Below are positions 26,941-37,196 of a stretch of DNA of 64,000 nucleotides, in pieces (within the stretch, counting starts at the first letter, position 1; every line of letters begins with the position of its first letter). The stretch comes from Zhouia amylolytica (GTDB lineage Bacteria; Bacteroidota; Bacteroidia; Flavobacteriales; Flavobacteriaceae): contig NZ_FPAG01000006.1 in NCBI RefSeq assembly GCF_900116365.1, forward strand, positions 279,881-343,880. The letters are read 5' to 3'. Made by a program: the position numbers and the translations under genes. The notes below the pieces were generated by a model. The model saw only the letters and a list, made by a program, of their open reading frames with translations. It had not been told where the DNA came from and searched no databases.

Positions 26941-28266
26941 TTGAGGAAATTAGCTTCTTTTTGTTTGATCAGTTTATTTGTAATACAAGGGGTTTGTGCC
27001 CAAACTGGTTTTCGATTTAAAAATGGGGCCTCTGAGGAGACCATTAAGTTTGAGTTAATCAATAATTTAATAATTTTTCCCCTTAAGGTTAATAACGTAG
27101 AGTTGTCTTTTATATTAGATACGGGGGTAAGCAGTCCTATTTTGTTTAATATTTATCAAAGTGATTCCTTGCAAATAAGAAATGTAGAAGAAATCACCTT
27201 AAAAGGTTTGGGTGAAGGAGATCCTATTAAGGCATTTAAGTCTTCTAAAAATGTATTTGCAACCGCTGAAACGTATAATCCCAATCAAGATTTCTATGTT
27301 GTTATCGATGCGGCGATTAACTTTTCTCCTCGATTAGGAGTGCCTGTTCACGGGATAATAGGGTATGATTTTTTCAGGGATTTTGTGGTGGAAATAAATT
27401 ATGCTTCGGAAAAGATTAAGTTATTTAAGCCAGATGATTATAATTATAGAAATTGTACCCGATGTAATTCCATTGATATCAGTTTGTTAAGGAAAAAACC
27501 TTATTTGAATGCTAAAGTTGGATTGGAGGGTAAAGAAATTCCAGTACGTCTTTTGATCGATAGTGGCAGTAGTGATGCCTTATGGCTTTTTCCAAACAAA
27601 GAAATGGGAATCAAAGTTCCTGTAAAGAATTTTGAAGATTTTTTGGGACGGGGTTTAAGTGGGAGTGTATACGGAAACAAGGCTAAAACCGATTACTTTG
27701 AAGTTGGAGATTACCAATTAGCGTCTACTAATGTGGCGTTTCCAAGTGAAGAATCGATTCAGCATTTAACCAATCCTGGAACTAGAAATGGCAGTGTAGG
27801 TGGGGAAATACTCAAGAGGTTTAATGTTGTTTTTGATTATCCAAATAGGAAAGTGACCATTAAGAAAAATAAACATTTCAATGATGATTTTCGCTTTAAT
27901 TTAAGTGGAATAGAATTAATGCATAATGGCTTACGACCGGTTGAGGTTAAGGCTCGAAAATATGAGGGCGTGGTGAAGGAGGAGGATCCAACGGGTGCCA
28001 TAAAAATACTATTGGATGACAGTACACGATTTGAATTGCATCCTTCTATTGAAATTGCTGAAATAAGAGAAAAGAGTCTGGCTGACGAGGTTGGATTAAA
28101 AGTAGGGGATGTTATTATATCGGTTAACGGAGATTCTGTTTATGACAAGTCGCTTCAGGAGATATCAGGTATGTTAAATGAAAAGGTAGGTAAAAAGATA
28201 AGATTGGTTATCGACAGGAATGGGATTGAATTAAAGTTTTCTTTTGAGTTGGTAGATGTTTTATAA
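26941..28266 (+). CDS. exported retropepsin-like aspartyl protease with PDZ domain
   Basis: The 441-residue protein has a signal peptide (1-20, ending CAQ) and two aspartyl-protease halves with active-site triads DTG at 60-62 and DSG at 207-209, followed by a C-terminal PDZ domain (about 350-438, 'VGLKVGDVIISVNGDSV'). This 'PDZ plus aspartyl protease' layout is common in periplasmic or surface proteins of Bacteroidota. The start codon is TTG; it is chosen because it fits the signal peptide and no ATG lies upstream in frame near it. The target is unknown. Confidence 0.88.
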   Translation: MRKLASFCLISLFVIQGVCAQTGFRFKNGASEETIKFELINNLIIFPLKVNNVELSFILDTGVSSPILFNIYQSDSLQIRNVEEITLKGLGEGDPIKAFKSSKNVFATAETYNPNQDFYVVIDAAINFSPRLGVPVHGIIGYDFFRDFVVEINYASEKIKLFKPDDYNYRNCTRCNSIDISLLRKKPYLNAKVGLEGKEIPVRLLIDSGSSDALWLFPNKEMGIKVPVKNFEDFLGRGLSGSVYGNKAKTDYFEVGDYQLASTNVAFPSEESIQHLTNPGTRNGSVGGEILKRFNVVFDYPNRKVTIKKNKHFNDDFRFNLSGIELMHNGLRPVEVKARKYEGVVKEEDPTGAIKILLDDSTRFELHPSIEIAEIREKSLADEVGLKVGDVIISVNGDSVYDKSLQEISGMLNEKVGKKIRLVIDRNGIELKFSFELVDVL

Positions 28267-28346
28267 GGTTTGTAAAGGGTAAACCACTGATAATTATCAT
28301 TTTATATTGACGAGTTGCTTTATAACTTTCTGTATTTAAGAAAGGG

Positions 28347-30206
28347 ATGGGTGAACACGTGGTAAAAAAGCTGCTTAGTGCGGATGATCGAATGATCTAC
28401 ACGCATCAGCTCCTAAACGATATAGCCGCCTTAGAAAAAATGTATCAGGAAGATCTTTTTGAAAAGGGAGTTATGAGAATTGGAGCCGAGCAAGAATTGT
28501 GTTTAATTAACAAGCGGTGGTATCCATCGGCTACAGCTATCGAGCTTTTAAAAGCACTTAATGATGAGCATTATACCACTGAACTGGCCTTGTATAACCT
28601 TGAGGTTAACCTGGATCCTCTTGAGCTAACCGGAGATTGCTTTTCAGTAATGAAAAAGCACCTGCATTATTTTCTGGAGAAAATTTCGAGGGTTGCTGAT
28701 AAAATGGACTTAAAAATTATTCTTACGGGTATTCTGCCCACAATAGACACAAGATTTCTCACTCAAGATTATATGACACCGGAATTGCGGTATATGGCCA
28801 TTAATGAGTCTTTCAGGGCACTTAGGAGGGATGATTTTAAGATGCATATCAAAGGGGTGGATGAGGTTGATATAATGCATAAGACGACGCTCTTTGAGGG
28901 GTGTAACACAAGTTTTCAATCACATCTTCAAGTAGAGGCCTCCGATTTTGTCAACCGATATAATTGGGCTCAGGCAATTGCCGGGCCAGTGATGGCCATT
29001 TGCGTGAACTCGCCTTTATTGTTAGGGAAGGAGTTATGGGATGAGACCAGGATAGCATTGTTTGCTCAAAGTGTTGATACACGTGCTACCTCATTCAAAT
29101 TGAATGAAAGAGAGGCTCGTGTAAGTTTTGGTGAGGGTTGGGTAAAGGGCAATGCTGTCGACTTGTTCAAGCAGGATGTAGTGCGTTACCGAAGTATTCT
29201 TTCTACCGATTTTAAATCAAATAGTCTACAGGAGCTCGAGCGTGGTAAAATTCCGAAGCTTAAAGCTCTTGGTTTACATAATGGTACGATATATAGATGG
29301 AACAGGGCTTGTTACGGGGTGACTAACGGTAAGCCACATTTAAGAATTGAAAACAGGTATATTCCTTCCGGCCCTAGTGTTACTGATGAAATTGCCAATA
29401 TGTTGTTTTGGGTAGGGTTGATGGTAGGCCAACCAAAAAGGTATGAGGCAATAGATGAATTGATGGATTTTAAGGATGTGAAAAATAATTTTATTTGTGC
29501 TGCGCGATATGGTATGGGGAGTCAGATGTATTGGGAAGGGCGCTTTATTCCGACTGACGAATTAATAAGTCAGGTTTTAATTCCTATGGCCGGCAAAGGT
29601 CTGGAAATGATGAAGGTTGATAAGAAGGATATAGATTTCTATTTGAACGTTATTGATCGAAGGACGCAAACCCATACAGGAGCCCGATGGATCAGAAATA
29701 CTTATAGAAGGTTGCTCGTAGATTATAAAAGAGTTGATGCCACCAGGGATTTAGTTAGATCGCTGTATGAAAATCAAGTAAGAGATATTCCTGTTTGTGA
29801 TTGGAAAGAGGTGGTTAGTGACCGGACTTTGTATTTGGAAGAAGATAAAAGAGTCTATCAGTATATGAATCGAAATGTTGTAACGGTTCATGTTAAAGAT
29901 AATGCTAAACTGGTTGGTAAATTGATGCTATGGCGGAATATTCATCATATGCCGGTTATTGATGACACAGGGGAATTAAAAGGTTTGATAACCTGGACGG
30001 ATATCGATGCAATAAAACACGAGGAAGTTGAGGTTCCTATTGAAAAGCATATGAAAACCGCTATTATAACTATCGGGCCGTCAGATTTAATGCATGAGGC
30101 CAAGCAGCTGATGGAGGATAGAGAAATTGGTTGCCTTCCGGTGGTGGAGGATGATACGTTGGTAGGGATAATAACCAGAAATGATATTAAAGATATCAAT
30201 AATTGA
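28347..30206 (+). CDS. glutamate-cysteine ligase-like protein with C-terminal CBS pair
   Basis: Residues about 30-490 of the 619-residue protein resemble the GCS2 (glutamate-cysteine ligase type 2) fold: 'RIGAEQELCLINKRW' near 45, 'YNLEVNLDPLEL' and later 'HLRIENRYIPSGPSVTDEIANM'. The last ~115 residues are two CBS domains ('HHMPVIDDTGELKGLITWTDI', 'GCLPVVEDDTLVGIITRNDI'), which in other proteins sense adenine nucleotides. The acceptor amino acid is not certain. It is 12 bases upstream of the zinc deacylase gene. Confidence 0.85.
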   Translation: MGEHVVKKLLSADDRMIYTHQLLNDIAALEKMYQEDLFEKGVMRIGAEQELCLINKRWYPSATAIELLKALNDEHYTTELALYNLEVNLDPLELTGDCFSVMKKHLHYFLEKISRVADKMDLKIILTGILPTIDTRFLTQDYMTPELRYMAINESFRALRRDDFKMHIKGVDEVDIMHKTTLFEGCNTSFQSHLQVEASDFVNRYNWAQAIAGPVMAICVNSPLLLGKELWDETRIALFAQSVDTRATSFKLNEREARVSFGEGWVKGNAVDLFKQDVVRYRSILSTDFKSNSLQELERGKIPKLKALGLHNGTIYRWNRACYGVTNGKPHLRIENRYIPSGPSVTDEIANMLFWVGLMVGQPKRYEAIDELMDFKDVKNNFICAARYGMGSQMYWEGRFIPTDELISQVLIPMAGKGLEMMKVDKKDIDFYLNVIDRRTQTHTGARWIRNTYRRLLVDYKRVDATRDLVRSLYENQVRDIPVCDWKEVVSDRTLYLEEDKRVYQYMNRNVVTVHVKDNAKLVGKLMLWRNIHHMPVIDDTGELKGLITWTDIDAIKHEEVEVPIEKHMKTAIITIGPSDLMHEAKQLMEDREIGCLPVVEDDTLVGIITRNDIKDINN

Positions 30207-30218
30207 GATTTACATGAG

Positions 30219-31394
30219 ATGATCAATTCTACTTTAGATCGGGTATTGTTGAGAATAGAAGGGGAAGTTTCTGAGCCTTCCGTAATCTTCTTTTGTGGAA
30301 TTCATGGAAATGAACCTGCAGGAGTGCTGGCTATACAAGATTTAAAGGAACGTTTGATTAAGATGTCTTTGAAGGGGTCGCTTTATGTTTTTAGAGGCAA
30401 CATCAAGGCATTTCAAGAAGGGGTTCGTTATATCGATAAAGACTTAAATAGATTATGGAGTCGTCCGTGGATTGATAAAATGTGCAAGGGGGTTCTTAGG
30501 GGAGCGGCTGAATTTGAAGAGCAGCGAGCTCTTTATGAAGAAATAAAAAATATAATTAATACGAAGACGGGTCCGCTCTTTTTTGTGGACTTTCATACAA
30601 CCTCAAGTAAAACCTTGCCATTTATAACCATTGATGACGCTATAATAAACAGGCGATTTTCAAAATTATTTCCTGTACCCACGGTGCTTGGGATAGAAGA
30701 GTATCTAAATGGGCCGCTATTAAGTTTTATCAATCAACTGGGTTTTTTATCGATTGGATTTGAATCAGGGGAGCATCATGATGCTGAAGCGGTATTAAAT
30801 GCAAAGGCATTTATGTTATTGACGTTATGTTATTCAGGACTCGTGGACCCTAATGATTTGGAGGATTTTAATGATCATTTTAATCGGTTAAAGAAAGCTT
30901 CGGATGGTAAAGCTCATTTTTATGAGGTGATTGAGCGCTATACGATTAAAGAGAATGAGATGTTTGTTATGGAGCCCGGATTTAAAAGTTTTCAAGAGGT
31001 GAATAAAGGCGAGCTTTTAGCTAAGTGTAACGGGGAGCCTGTTTTAGCGAAGAATAATACTATGCTATTTATGCCATTGTATCAACCACAGGGAAATGAC
31101 GGGTATTTTTTAATCAGGAGAATTTCAAGTTTTTTTCTTCGATTATCTACTTATTTGCGGGGGAACCGATTGGATAGTGTTTTGGTTTATTTACCTGGGG
31201 TTACCTGGAATTCTTTAAAGAAAGATGCTTTAAAGGTCAATTTGAGGGTGGCCAGATTCTTAGCAAGACCCATTTTTCATTTGTTAGGTTACAGGCATTA
31301 TGAAGAGGAGGGGGCGTATTTAATTATGTACAATCGAGAGCGGACTACCAGAACTCACAGGTATAATGACTTAAAATGGTTCCAAGCCAAATAG
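30219..31394 (+). CDS. zinc-dependent succinylglutamate desuccinylase / aspartoacylase family protein
   Basis: The 391-residue protein has the zinc ligands His29 and Glu32 in 'CGIHGNEPAG' and His126 in 'VDFHTTS', plus 'DLNRLW' at 75-80, as in the AstE/ASPA M14-like family. Such enzymes deacylate N-acyl amino acids. The C-terminal ~120 residues are an extension not typical of short members. It follows the GCL-CBS gene with a 12-base gap, a neighbourhood I recall from other Bacteroidota; the coupling of the two reactions is inferred only. Confidence 0.85.
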   Translation: MINSTLDRVLLRIEGEVSEPSVIFFCGIHGNEPAGVLAIQDLKERLIKMSLKGSLYVFRGNIKAFQEGVRYIDKDLNRLWSRPWIDKMCKGVLRGAAEFEEQRALYEEIKNIINTKTGPLFFVDFHTTSSKTLPFITIDDAIINRRFSKLFPVPTVLGIEEYLNGPLLSFINQLGFLSIGFESGEHHDAEAVLNAKAFMLLTLCYSGLVDPNDLEDFNDHFNRLKKASDGKAHFYEVIERYTIKENEMFVMEPGFKSFQEVNKGELLAKCNGEPVLAKNNTMLFMPLYQPQGNDGYFLIRRISSFFLRLSTYLRGNRLDSVLVYLPGVTWNSLKKDALKVNLRVARFLARPIFHLLGYRHYEEEGAYLIMYNRERTTRTHRYNDLKWFQAK

Positions 31395-31542
31395 CAGGAG
31401 TTTGTTTTGTCGGACTTTGTAGTTTAAGGAAATAGGAGGCAGGTTGTTTTTATAAAACTACTGCGTATGGTACAGGTCTTTTATATATATGGTGAGAAGC
31501 ATATATTTTTTAGAAATACGTGCCGAAATCTAGATTTTATAC

Positions 31543-31578
31543 AAAAAAAAACCGCTTCAATTGAAGCGGCTTTTTTTT
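31543..31578. terminator. strong bidirectional terminator
   Basis: AAAAAAAACCGCTTCA / TGAAGCGGCTTTTTTTT-type stem between converging genes; the stem is a perfect GCCGCTTCAATTGAAGCGGC-like inverted repeat flanked by A and T tracts. Confidence 0.9.
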
Positions 31579-31579
31579 G

Positions 31580-31972
31580 TTATTTTGAACTGTCTCCCGT
31601 GGTTACCGTTCCTTTTATTTTAAGGGCTACTGATTTCTTATCAGCATTTGTTATTACGGTAATGGTCTTTCTTATTGGACCGGGACGATTCGTGTCGTAC
31701 TTCACTTCTATTTTTCCTGTTTTTCCAGGAGCAATAGGTTCTTTAGGCCATGAAGGCACTGTACAACCACAGCTCGAGTAGGCTTTACTAATTACCAATG
31801 GGGCATCACCGGTATTTGTAAACTCAAAAACTCTTACACCATTGCTACCTTTTGCAATTTTTCCGTAGTCAATGGTTTCTTCCTTGAATTCAATTTTAGC
31901 TTTTTTGTCTTGAGCTGTCACAGCAAAGCTAATAAGCCCAACAAACAAAAACATGACTAATTTTTTCATCAT
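31580..31972 (-). CDS. exported DUF1573 domain protein
   Basis: With the start at 31972 (MMKKLVMFLFVGLISFAVTA) the 130-residue protein has a clean signal peptide ending TAQ. The mature part is a single DUF1573 immunoglobulin-like domain: 'IDYGKIAKGSNGVRVFEFTNTGDAPLVISKAYSSCGCTVP' in pattern, with the CGC motif that marks the family. The role is unknown; these proteins are frequent in Bacteroidota outer envelopes. An earlier Met at 32017 would spoil the signal peptide. Confidence 0.85.
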   Translation of the reverse strand: MMKKLVMFLFVGLISFAVTAQDKKAKIEFKEETIDYGKIAKGSNGVRVFEFTNTGDAPLVISKAYSSCGCTVPSWPKEPIAPGKTGKIEVKYDTNRPGPIRKTITVITNADKKSVALKIKGTVTTGDSSK

Positions 31973-32062
31973 ATTTGGTTTTATGGTGAAACGTAAAAGT
32001 AAATACTTTTCTGTCAATGTGCAAAATAAATGAAAACCTTTTTATAATCATGAGGTTATAAT

Positions 32063-32070
32063 TACTTTTG
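32063..32070 (+). promoter_or_regulatory. -7 element TACTTTTG of valS
   Basis: Exact match to TAnnTTTG 32 bases before the valS ATG. No clear TTG about 20 bases upstream was found. Confidence 0.5.
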
Positions 32071-32101
32071 CACTCTTAGTATTACAAAAAGCATTCCAAA
32101 T

Positions 32102-34738
32102 ATGAGTATTCCGTCTAAATATGACGCTAACAGCGCCGAAAATAAGTGGTATGATTACTGGATGAAACACAATTATTTTCATTCAGAACCCGATGAAAGA
32201 GAGCCTTATACTATTGTGATTCCTCCACCCAATGTAACAGGGGTTTTGCATATGGGGCATATGTTAAATAATACCATTCAGGATGTCCTTATAAGAAGGG
32301 CACGATTAAAGGGAATGAATGCTTGTTGGGTACCTGGTACTGATCACGCTTCTATTGCTACCGAGGCTAAGGTGGTAGCCAGGTTAAAGGAGAAGGGGAT
32401 TAATAAAAAAGATATTACCAGAGAGGAGTTTTTAAAACATGCCTGGGACTGGACTCATGAGTACGGTGGCGTTATCCTAGATCAGCTTAAAAAGCTTGGA
32501 TGTTCTTGTGATTGGGACAGAACTAAGTTCACTATGGATGAGGATATGTCTGCTTCAGTAATTAAGGTTTTTGTCGATCTTTATAAAAAGGGACTGATAT
32601 ATCGTGGTTATCGAATGGTTAATTGGGATCCTGAGGCAAAAACAACGCTTTCTGACGAGGAGGTTATTTATGAGGAAAGACAAGGTCATTTATATTATTT
32701 GTCATATCCGATCGAGGGATCTGATGAAAAGGTGACTATTGCTACAACCAGACCAGAGACCATTCTTGGTGATACGGCTATTTGTATCAATCCGAATGAT
32801 GAGCGATACACTCATTTAAAAGGTAAGAAAGCTATCGTTCCGATCTGTAATCGCGTAATTCCAATCATTGAGGATGAGTATGTAGATGTTGAATTTGGTA
32901 CGGGTTGTTTGAAAGTTACTCCTGCACATGATGAAAACGATAAAAATTTAGGTGACAAGCACGATTTAGAGGTGGTTGATATTTTTAATGAAGATGCTAC
33001 GCTAAATAGTTACGGATTGCACTACGAAGGAAAGGATCGTTTTGTGGTTCGTAAAGAGATTGTAAAAGAACTAGAGGAAAAGGGGTTTTTAGTGAAGACT
33101 GAAAACCATTTGAATAAAGTGGGTACATCGGAGCGTACCAAAGCGGTAATTGAACCTCGTTTATCGGATCAGTGGTTTCTGAAGATGGAGGCTTTGGCTA
33201 AGCCTGCATTGGAAGCTGTTCTTGGAGATGAAAAGGAAATCAATTTATTTCCGAAGAAGTTTGAAAACACCTACCGTCACTGGATGGAAAATATAAGAGA
33301 TTGGAATATTTCACGTCAGTTATGGTGGGGGCAACAAATTCCGGCGTATTATTATGGTGATGGCAAGGAGGATTTCGTAGTTGCAGAAACTATTGAGGAG
33401 GCGCTTAAATTAGCCCAGGACAAAACTGGGAATGCTGCTTTAAAAGCGGATGATCTCAGACAAGATGAAGATGCCCTTGATACCTGGTTCTCTTCCTGGT
33501 TATGGCCAATGAGTGTTTTTGGCGGGGTGTTGAATCCGGAGAATGAGGAGTATAAGTATTATTATCCAACCAGCGATTTGGTGACCGGACCGGATATCTT
33601 GTTTTTCTGGGTTGCCAGAATGATTATGGCGGGATATGAATTTGAAGGAAAAAAGCCTTTTACCAATGTATACCTGACAGGACTTGTACGTGATAAGCAA
33701 CGAAGAAAAATGTCAAAGTCTTTGGGGAACTCTCCTGATGCGCTTGAGTTGATTAAGGATTTTGGAGCAGACGGTGTACGTGTTGGATTGTTGTTAAGTT
33801 CGGCTGCCGGTAATGATTTGTTGTTTGATGAGTCTCTTTGTCAGCAAGGAAAGAATTTTGCCAATAAAATCTGGAATGCCTTCAGGTTGGTTAAAGGTTG
33901 GGAGGTGTCTGAAGCGATTGAGCAGCCAGAGGCTTCGAAGGTGGCGATAGAATGGTATCAGGCTAAATTCAACCAGACGCTGAATGAAATAGAAGATCAT
34001 TTTAGTAAATATAGGATCTCAGATGCTTTAATGGCAACTTATAAACTGGTTTGGGATGATTTCTGCAGCTGGTTGTTAGAAATGGTGAAACCTGCTTATC
34101 AGAAGCCAATAGATGCTCAAACGTTTAGAAGTGTCATTAAGTTTTTAGAGGATAACCTTCGCATTTTGCATCCGTTTATGCCGTTCTTGACGGAGGAAAT
34201 ATGGCAACATATTGAAGAGCGTTCGGAAGATCAGGCTTTAATTATTGCTGAATGGCCGAAACAGGAGGCTGTAAATGTTGATCTCATCAATGAATTTGCT
34301 TTTGCGGCAGAGGTGGTTTCCGGAATCAGAACGATCAGGAAGGAGAAGAATATTCCTTTTAAGGATGAATTGGCCTTATCGGTTTTAAATAATGAAAAGG
34401 TATCAGCTAAGTTTGATGCTGTTATTGCAAAACTAGGAAACATTGAGGCGTTAAGCTATGTTGAGGATAAGGTTGAAGGTGCCTTGTCTTTTAGAATAAA
34501 ATCTAATGAATATTTCATTCCTGTGAGTGGTGCTATTAATGTGGAGGAGGAAATAGAGAAATTAGAAACAGAGTTAAAGTATACGGAAGGATTTCTTAAA
34601 TCTGTCAGAGGTAAATTATCTAACGATAACTTTGTTAATGGAGCACCGGAGAAGGTTGTTGCCATGGAGCGCAAGAAAGAAGCCGATGCGGTTGCGAAGA
34701 TTGCAACTATTAAAGAGAGTTTAGCTTCCTTGAAATAA
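32102..34738 (+). CDS. valS: valyl-tRNA synthetase
   Basis: The 878-residue class I synthetase charges tRNA-Val. It has the HIGH-like 'HMGH' at 50-53 after 'PPPNVTGVL', the editing domain with '[12 protein letters not shown]', the KMSKS motif at 536-540, the anticodon-binding domain, and a C-terminal coiled coil ('[24 protein letters not shown]') typical of ValRS. No T-box was expected or seen upstream. A terminator immediately follows. Confidence 0.97.
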   Translation: MSIPSKYDANSAENKWYDYWMKHNYFHSEPDEREPYTIVIPPPNVTGVLHMGHMLNNTIQDVLIRRARLKGMNACWVPGTDHASIATEAKVVARLKEKGINKKDITREEFLKHAWDWTHEYGGVILDQLKKLGCSCDWDRTKFTMDEDMSASVIKVFVDLYKKGLIYRGYRMVNWDPEAKTTLSDEEVIYEERQGHLYYLSYPIEGSDEKVTIATTRPETILGDTAICINPNDERYTHLKGKKAIVPICNRVIPIIEDEYVDVEFGTGCLKVTPAHDENDKNLGDKHDLEVVDIFNEDATLNSYGLHYEGKDRFVVRKEIVKELEEKGFLVKTENHLNKVGTSERTKAVIEPRLSDQWFLKMEALAKPALEAVLGDEKEINLFPKKFENTYRHWMENIRDWNISRQLWWGQQIPAYYYGDGKEDFVVAETIEEALKLAQDKTGNAALKADDLRQDEDALDTWFSSWLWPMSVFGGVLNPENEEYKYYYPTSDLVTGPDILFFWVARMIMAGYEFEGKKPFTNVYLTGLVRDKQRRKMSKSLGNSPDALELIKDFGADGVRVGLLLSSAAGNDLLFDESLCQQGKNFANKIWNAFRLVKGWEVSEAIEQPEASKVAIEWYQAKFNQTLNEIEDHFSKYRISDALMATYKLVWDDFCSWLLEMVKPAYQKPIDAQTFRSVIKFLEDNLRILHPFMPFLTEEIWQHIEERSEDQALIIAEWPKQEAVNVDLINEFAFAAEVVSGIRTIRKEKNIPFKDELALSVLNNEKVSAKFDAVIAKLGNIEALSYVEDKVEGALSFRIKSNEYFIPVSGAINVEEEIEKLETELKYTEGFLKSVRGKLSNDNFVNGAPEKVVAMERKKEADAVAKIATIKESLASLK

Positions 34739-34741
34739 TAG

Positions 34742-34768
34742 AAAAGCCGCTTTAAAGCGGCTTTTTTT
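34742..34768. terminator. terminator between valS and ACBP gene
   Basis: AAAAGCCGCTTTAAAGCGGCTTTTTTT: perfect GC-rich stem with flanking A and T runs, serving the converging genes on both sides. Confidence 0.88.
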
Positions 34769-34771
34769 ATA

Positions 34772-35032
34772 TTATAAATTAAAATAATCGTTTACCAGAT
34801 TGATGTATTTTTCTTTTGCCTCTCTTACGCTAATCCCCCTGGTTTGAAAGAGTGCATTCGCTTTAAACGCATTAATGAGGGCTTTTCTGCTACTGGGTGG
34901 ATCAATATTGTGTGTCGCTTTTTTATAATACGCATAGAGGCGTAACAGGAAGTCGGCCGGAAAAGGCTCTTCACAACTATTCACCACATTAACGGCTTCT
35001 TGAAAAGCGATATCTAATTCTTCATCAGTCAT
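34772..35032 (-). CDS. acyl-CoA-binding protein
   Basis: The 86-residue protein matches the ACBP four-helix bundle: 'DIAFQEAVNVVNS', 'LLRLYAYYKKATHNID' (family LYGLYKQAT.GD), and 'ALINAFKANALFQTRGISVREAKEKYI'. It is expected to bind long-chain acyl-CoA in the cytoplasm. The Trp found in most ACBPs (KWDAW) is replaced by Phe and Ala here. It closes the phospholipid-synthesis operon with psd and cdsA, which suits a role in acyl-CoA supply or buffering. Confidence 0.9.
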   Translation of the reverse strand: MTDEELDIAFQEAVNVVNSCEEPFPADFLLRLYAYYKKATHNIDPPSSRKALINAFKANALFQTRGISVREAKEKYINLVNDYFNL

Positions 35033-35037
35033 ATTCG

Positions 35038-35685
35038 TTACGAGGCTATTACGTCAATTCCTCCTTTTACTTTTTGTCCTACTTTTACCTTAATATCGGC
35101 AGTTAGCGGTAAAAAAAGATCTACTCTTGATCCAAATTTTATAAAACCTGCGTCTTCCCCTTGAGTTACCTGATCTCCCACTTTAGCATAGTTAACAATT
35201 CGTTTTGCTAAGGCTCCTGCAATTTGTCTGTATAAAACTTCGCCATATGAAGGGTTTTCCACAACTATGGTGGTTCTTTCGTTTTCTTCAGAGGCTTTTG
35301 GGTGCCATGCGACCAGGTATTTACCCGGATGGTATTTGCTGAACTTAACGATTCCGCTCAGTGCGTATCTGGTTACATGCACATTTACCGGAGACATAAA
35401 GATAGAAACCTGAATGCGTTTATCTTTGAAGTATTCATTTTCCATTACTTCTTCAACCACGACAACCTTTCCGTCTACCGGGGCAATTATATTTGCATCA
35501 TTAACCTCAGTTTGACGTTTAGGGTTTCTAAAAAACTGCAGGATTAGAATGAGCAGAATAATCGCTGCTAACTGGATAACGATTCTAACCCAGTCTATAC
35601 TCGCATAGTATTCGGCAAGTAGTGATACGACTACAGCAAAGAAGAATGTAATAAAAATGATCTTGAAACCTTCTTTATGAAACAT
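35038..35685 (-). CDS. psd: phosphatidylserine decarboxylase proenzyme, short type
   Basis: Decarboxylates phosphatidylserine to phosphatidylethanolamine. The 215-residue protein has a hydrophobic N-terminal segment (about 8-45), 'PVDGKVVVVEEV', the 'SPVNVHVTRYAL' block and the self-cleavage site 'KFGSRVD' near residue 180, where Gly-Ser is split to give the pyruvoyl Ser. Length matches the archaeal/short type Psd. It overlaps the cdsA end by about 10 bases, consistent with translational coupling. Confidence 0.92.
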   Translation of the reverse strand: MFHKEGFKIIFITFFFAVVVSLLAEYYASIDWVRIVIQLAAIILLILILQFFRNPKRQTEVNDANIIAPVDGKVVVVEEVMENEYFKDKRIQVSIFMSPVNVHVTRYALSGIVKFSKYHPGKYLVAWHPKASEENERTTIVVENPSYGEVLYRQIAGALAKRIVNYAKVGDQVTQGEDAGFIKFGSRVDLFLPLTADIKVKVGQKVKGGIDVIAS

Positions 35686-36493
35686 GGTTGAAAATTAATA
35701 AAGTTAAATATGCAAAAGGAGCAGCAAATAATAAACTGTCTAATCTGTCGAGAAGACCTCCATGGCCCGGTAAAATAGCTCCACTATCTTTTACACCTGC
35801 CATTCTTTTAAATTTGGACTCTACAAGGTCACCAAAGTTACCTGCAAGTACCATTACAAGGGCTAAGATAAGCCATTGTATAAGTGATAACTCGTCGTTT
35901 GTATATTTAAATAGTAAATAAGCGGTAATCAGAGCAAATACAATTCCACCTGCGAAACCTTCGATGGTTTTTTTTGGAGACACTGATGGGAACAGCTTGT
36001 TTTTACCTATTGATTTACCAACCAAATAAGCGAATGAGTCGTTCACCCATATCAATATAAAAATACCAATAATCAAGGATTTAGCAAAATGATCTTTACT
36101 GTAAGGAATCATGGTTAAAAAGATACATCCTCCACCGATATAGAACAGACTGATGAAAAATTTATTCATATTGGTGAATCTTCTCTTTTTCTTCACATAG
36201 AGTTCTTTGAGTAAAAAGCTGTTTACAGTAATGCTCAGAAATAGCAACAGGTATATCAGCGGCTGTTTTTCGGAAACATCAGGAAGGATATAAATAAATA
36301 CCCACCATAATGCCAAAAAGGCTATAAAGATGTGGTATCCGCTTAGTTTTATTATTTTTTTGAATTCATACAAACATATGAGGCCAAAGGCTAAAAATAA
36401 AAAGTCGAATGCATCTGTATGCAAAATAGCAGCAGACAGCAATAGGAAAACATATAATATACCTGTGATGGCACGTTTAGCAAGTTCTTTCAT
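35675..36493 (-). CDS. cdsA: phosphatidate cytidylyltransferase
   Basis: The 272-residue integral membrane enzyme makes CDP-diacylglycerol from phosphatidate and CTP. It has about eight hydrophobic segments and the CdsA signature near the C terminus ('GDLVESKFKRMAGVKDSGAILPGHGGLLDRLDS' pattern, with the catalytic DxxxD). It is directly upstream of psd and directly downstream of the LUD-domain gene (gap of one base), so all three are co-transcribed. Confidence 0.94.
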   Translation of the reverse strand: MKELAKRAITGILYVFLLLSAAILHTDAFDFLFLAFGLICLYEFKKIIKLSGYHIFIAFLALWWVFIYILPDVSEKQPLIYLLLFLSITVNSFLLKELYVKKKRRFTNMNKFFISLFYIGGGCIFLTMIPYSKDHFAKSLIIGIFILIWVNDSFAYLVGKSIGKNKLFPSVSPKKTIEGFAGGIVFALITAYLLFKYTNDELSLIQWLILALVMVLAGNFGDLVESKFKRMAGVKDSGAILPGHGGLLDRLDSLLFAAPFAYLTLLIFNHVS

Positions 36494-36494
36494 T

Positions 36495-37103
36495 CTATAG
36501 ATCTTCCAATAGCAGCAAATATAGGTTTTTTGAACTACTTCCGTACGATAGGAAATCCTTTTCCTCTTTTAAGCTAAAGTGTTTTATGGTGGTAATGTTG
36601 GTAGGTATTTGATTTTTATTTTTAGATTTTATACCTCTCAAACCTTCTCCGATGGTTTCCACTAATTGACTCGTAGTGGCAAAGACAATGAAGTTATCGG
36701 GGAGTTCAAATAGCTTTTTTTCTCCGATTTGATTTGAATTAATAAGTATTGATCCGTTATCAGCAACTAAATTTTCACATGTGGTAATGAAAAAAGTAGC
36801 ATTGCGACAGTTGGTAATGAAGTTTATATTGAAATTGGAAAAACGTTTTTGTAAAGCTTCAATTAAACAACAGGCATCGTGATTTTCCCAATCGTTTTCG
36901 GTAAGAATGTTTTGAAAATTTTCATTGACCTCCTCACCGTTTTCACAATACAAAAATTTACCACCGTTCTTTTTGAAGTTGATGGTAAATTTTTCATCTA
37001 TAGGAAGCTTAATTTCCGGCATAAACTTCCCTCTAGATTCTAGTGACTTTTCAGAGGGCTGATCTTCTTTCTTTTTGCCAAAAATTTTTTTAAATATGTT
37101 CAT
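36495..37103 (-). CDS. LUD-domain (LutC/YkgG-like) protein
   Basis: A 202-residue protein with a basic N terminus (MNIFKKIFGKKKED) and a LutC-like alpha/beta domain: 'ACCLIEALQKRFSNFNINFITN', 'FFITTCENLVADNGSILINS', and 'NFIVFATTSQLVETIGEGLRGI'. LUD proteins take part in lactate use or unknown redox tasks; this single gene lies in the ftsH-cdsA operon, a linkage I recall in Flavobacteriaceae. No LutA or LutB is near, so lactate oxidation is not implied. Confidence 0.75.
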   Translation of the reverse strand: MNIFKKIFGKKKEDQPSEKSLESRGKFMPEIKLPIDEKFTINFKKNGGKFLYCENGEEVNENFQNILTENDWENHDACCLIEALQKRFSNFNINFITNCRNATFFITTCENLVADNGSILINSNQIGEKKLFELPDNFIVFATTSQLVETIGEGLRGIKSKNKNQIPTNITTIKHFSLKEEKDFLSYGSSSKNLYLLLLEDL

Positions 37104-37196
37104 TTACAATTTTGGGGTTTCTCCATTTCTAATTCTAAATGTAACGTAAAGTTATAAAAATCATTATTGCTAAGTTAACTAAACAATAAATAAATA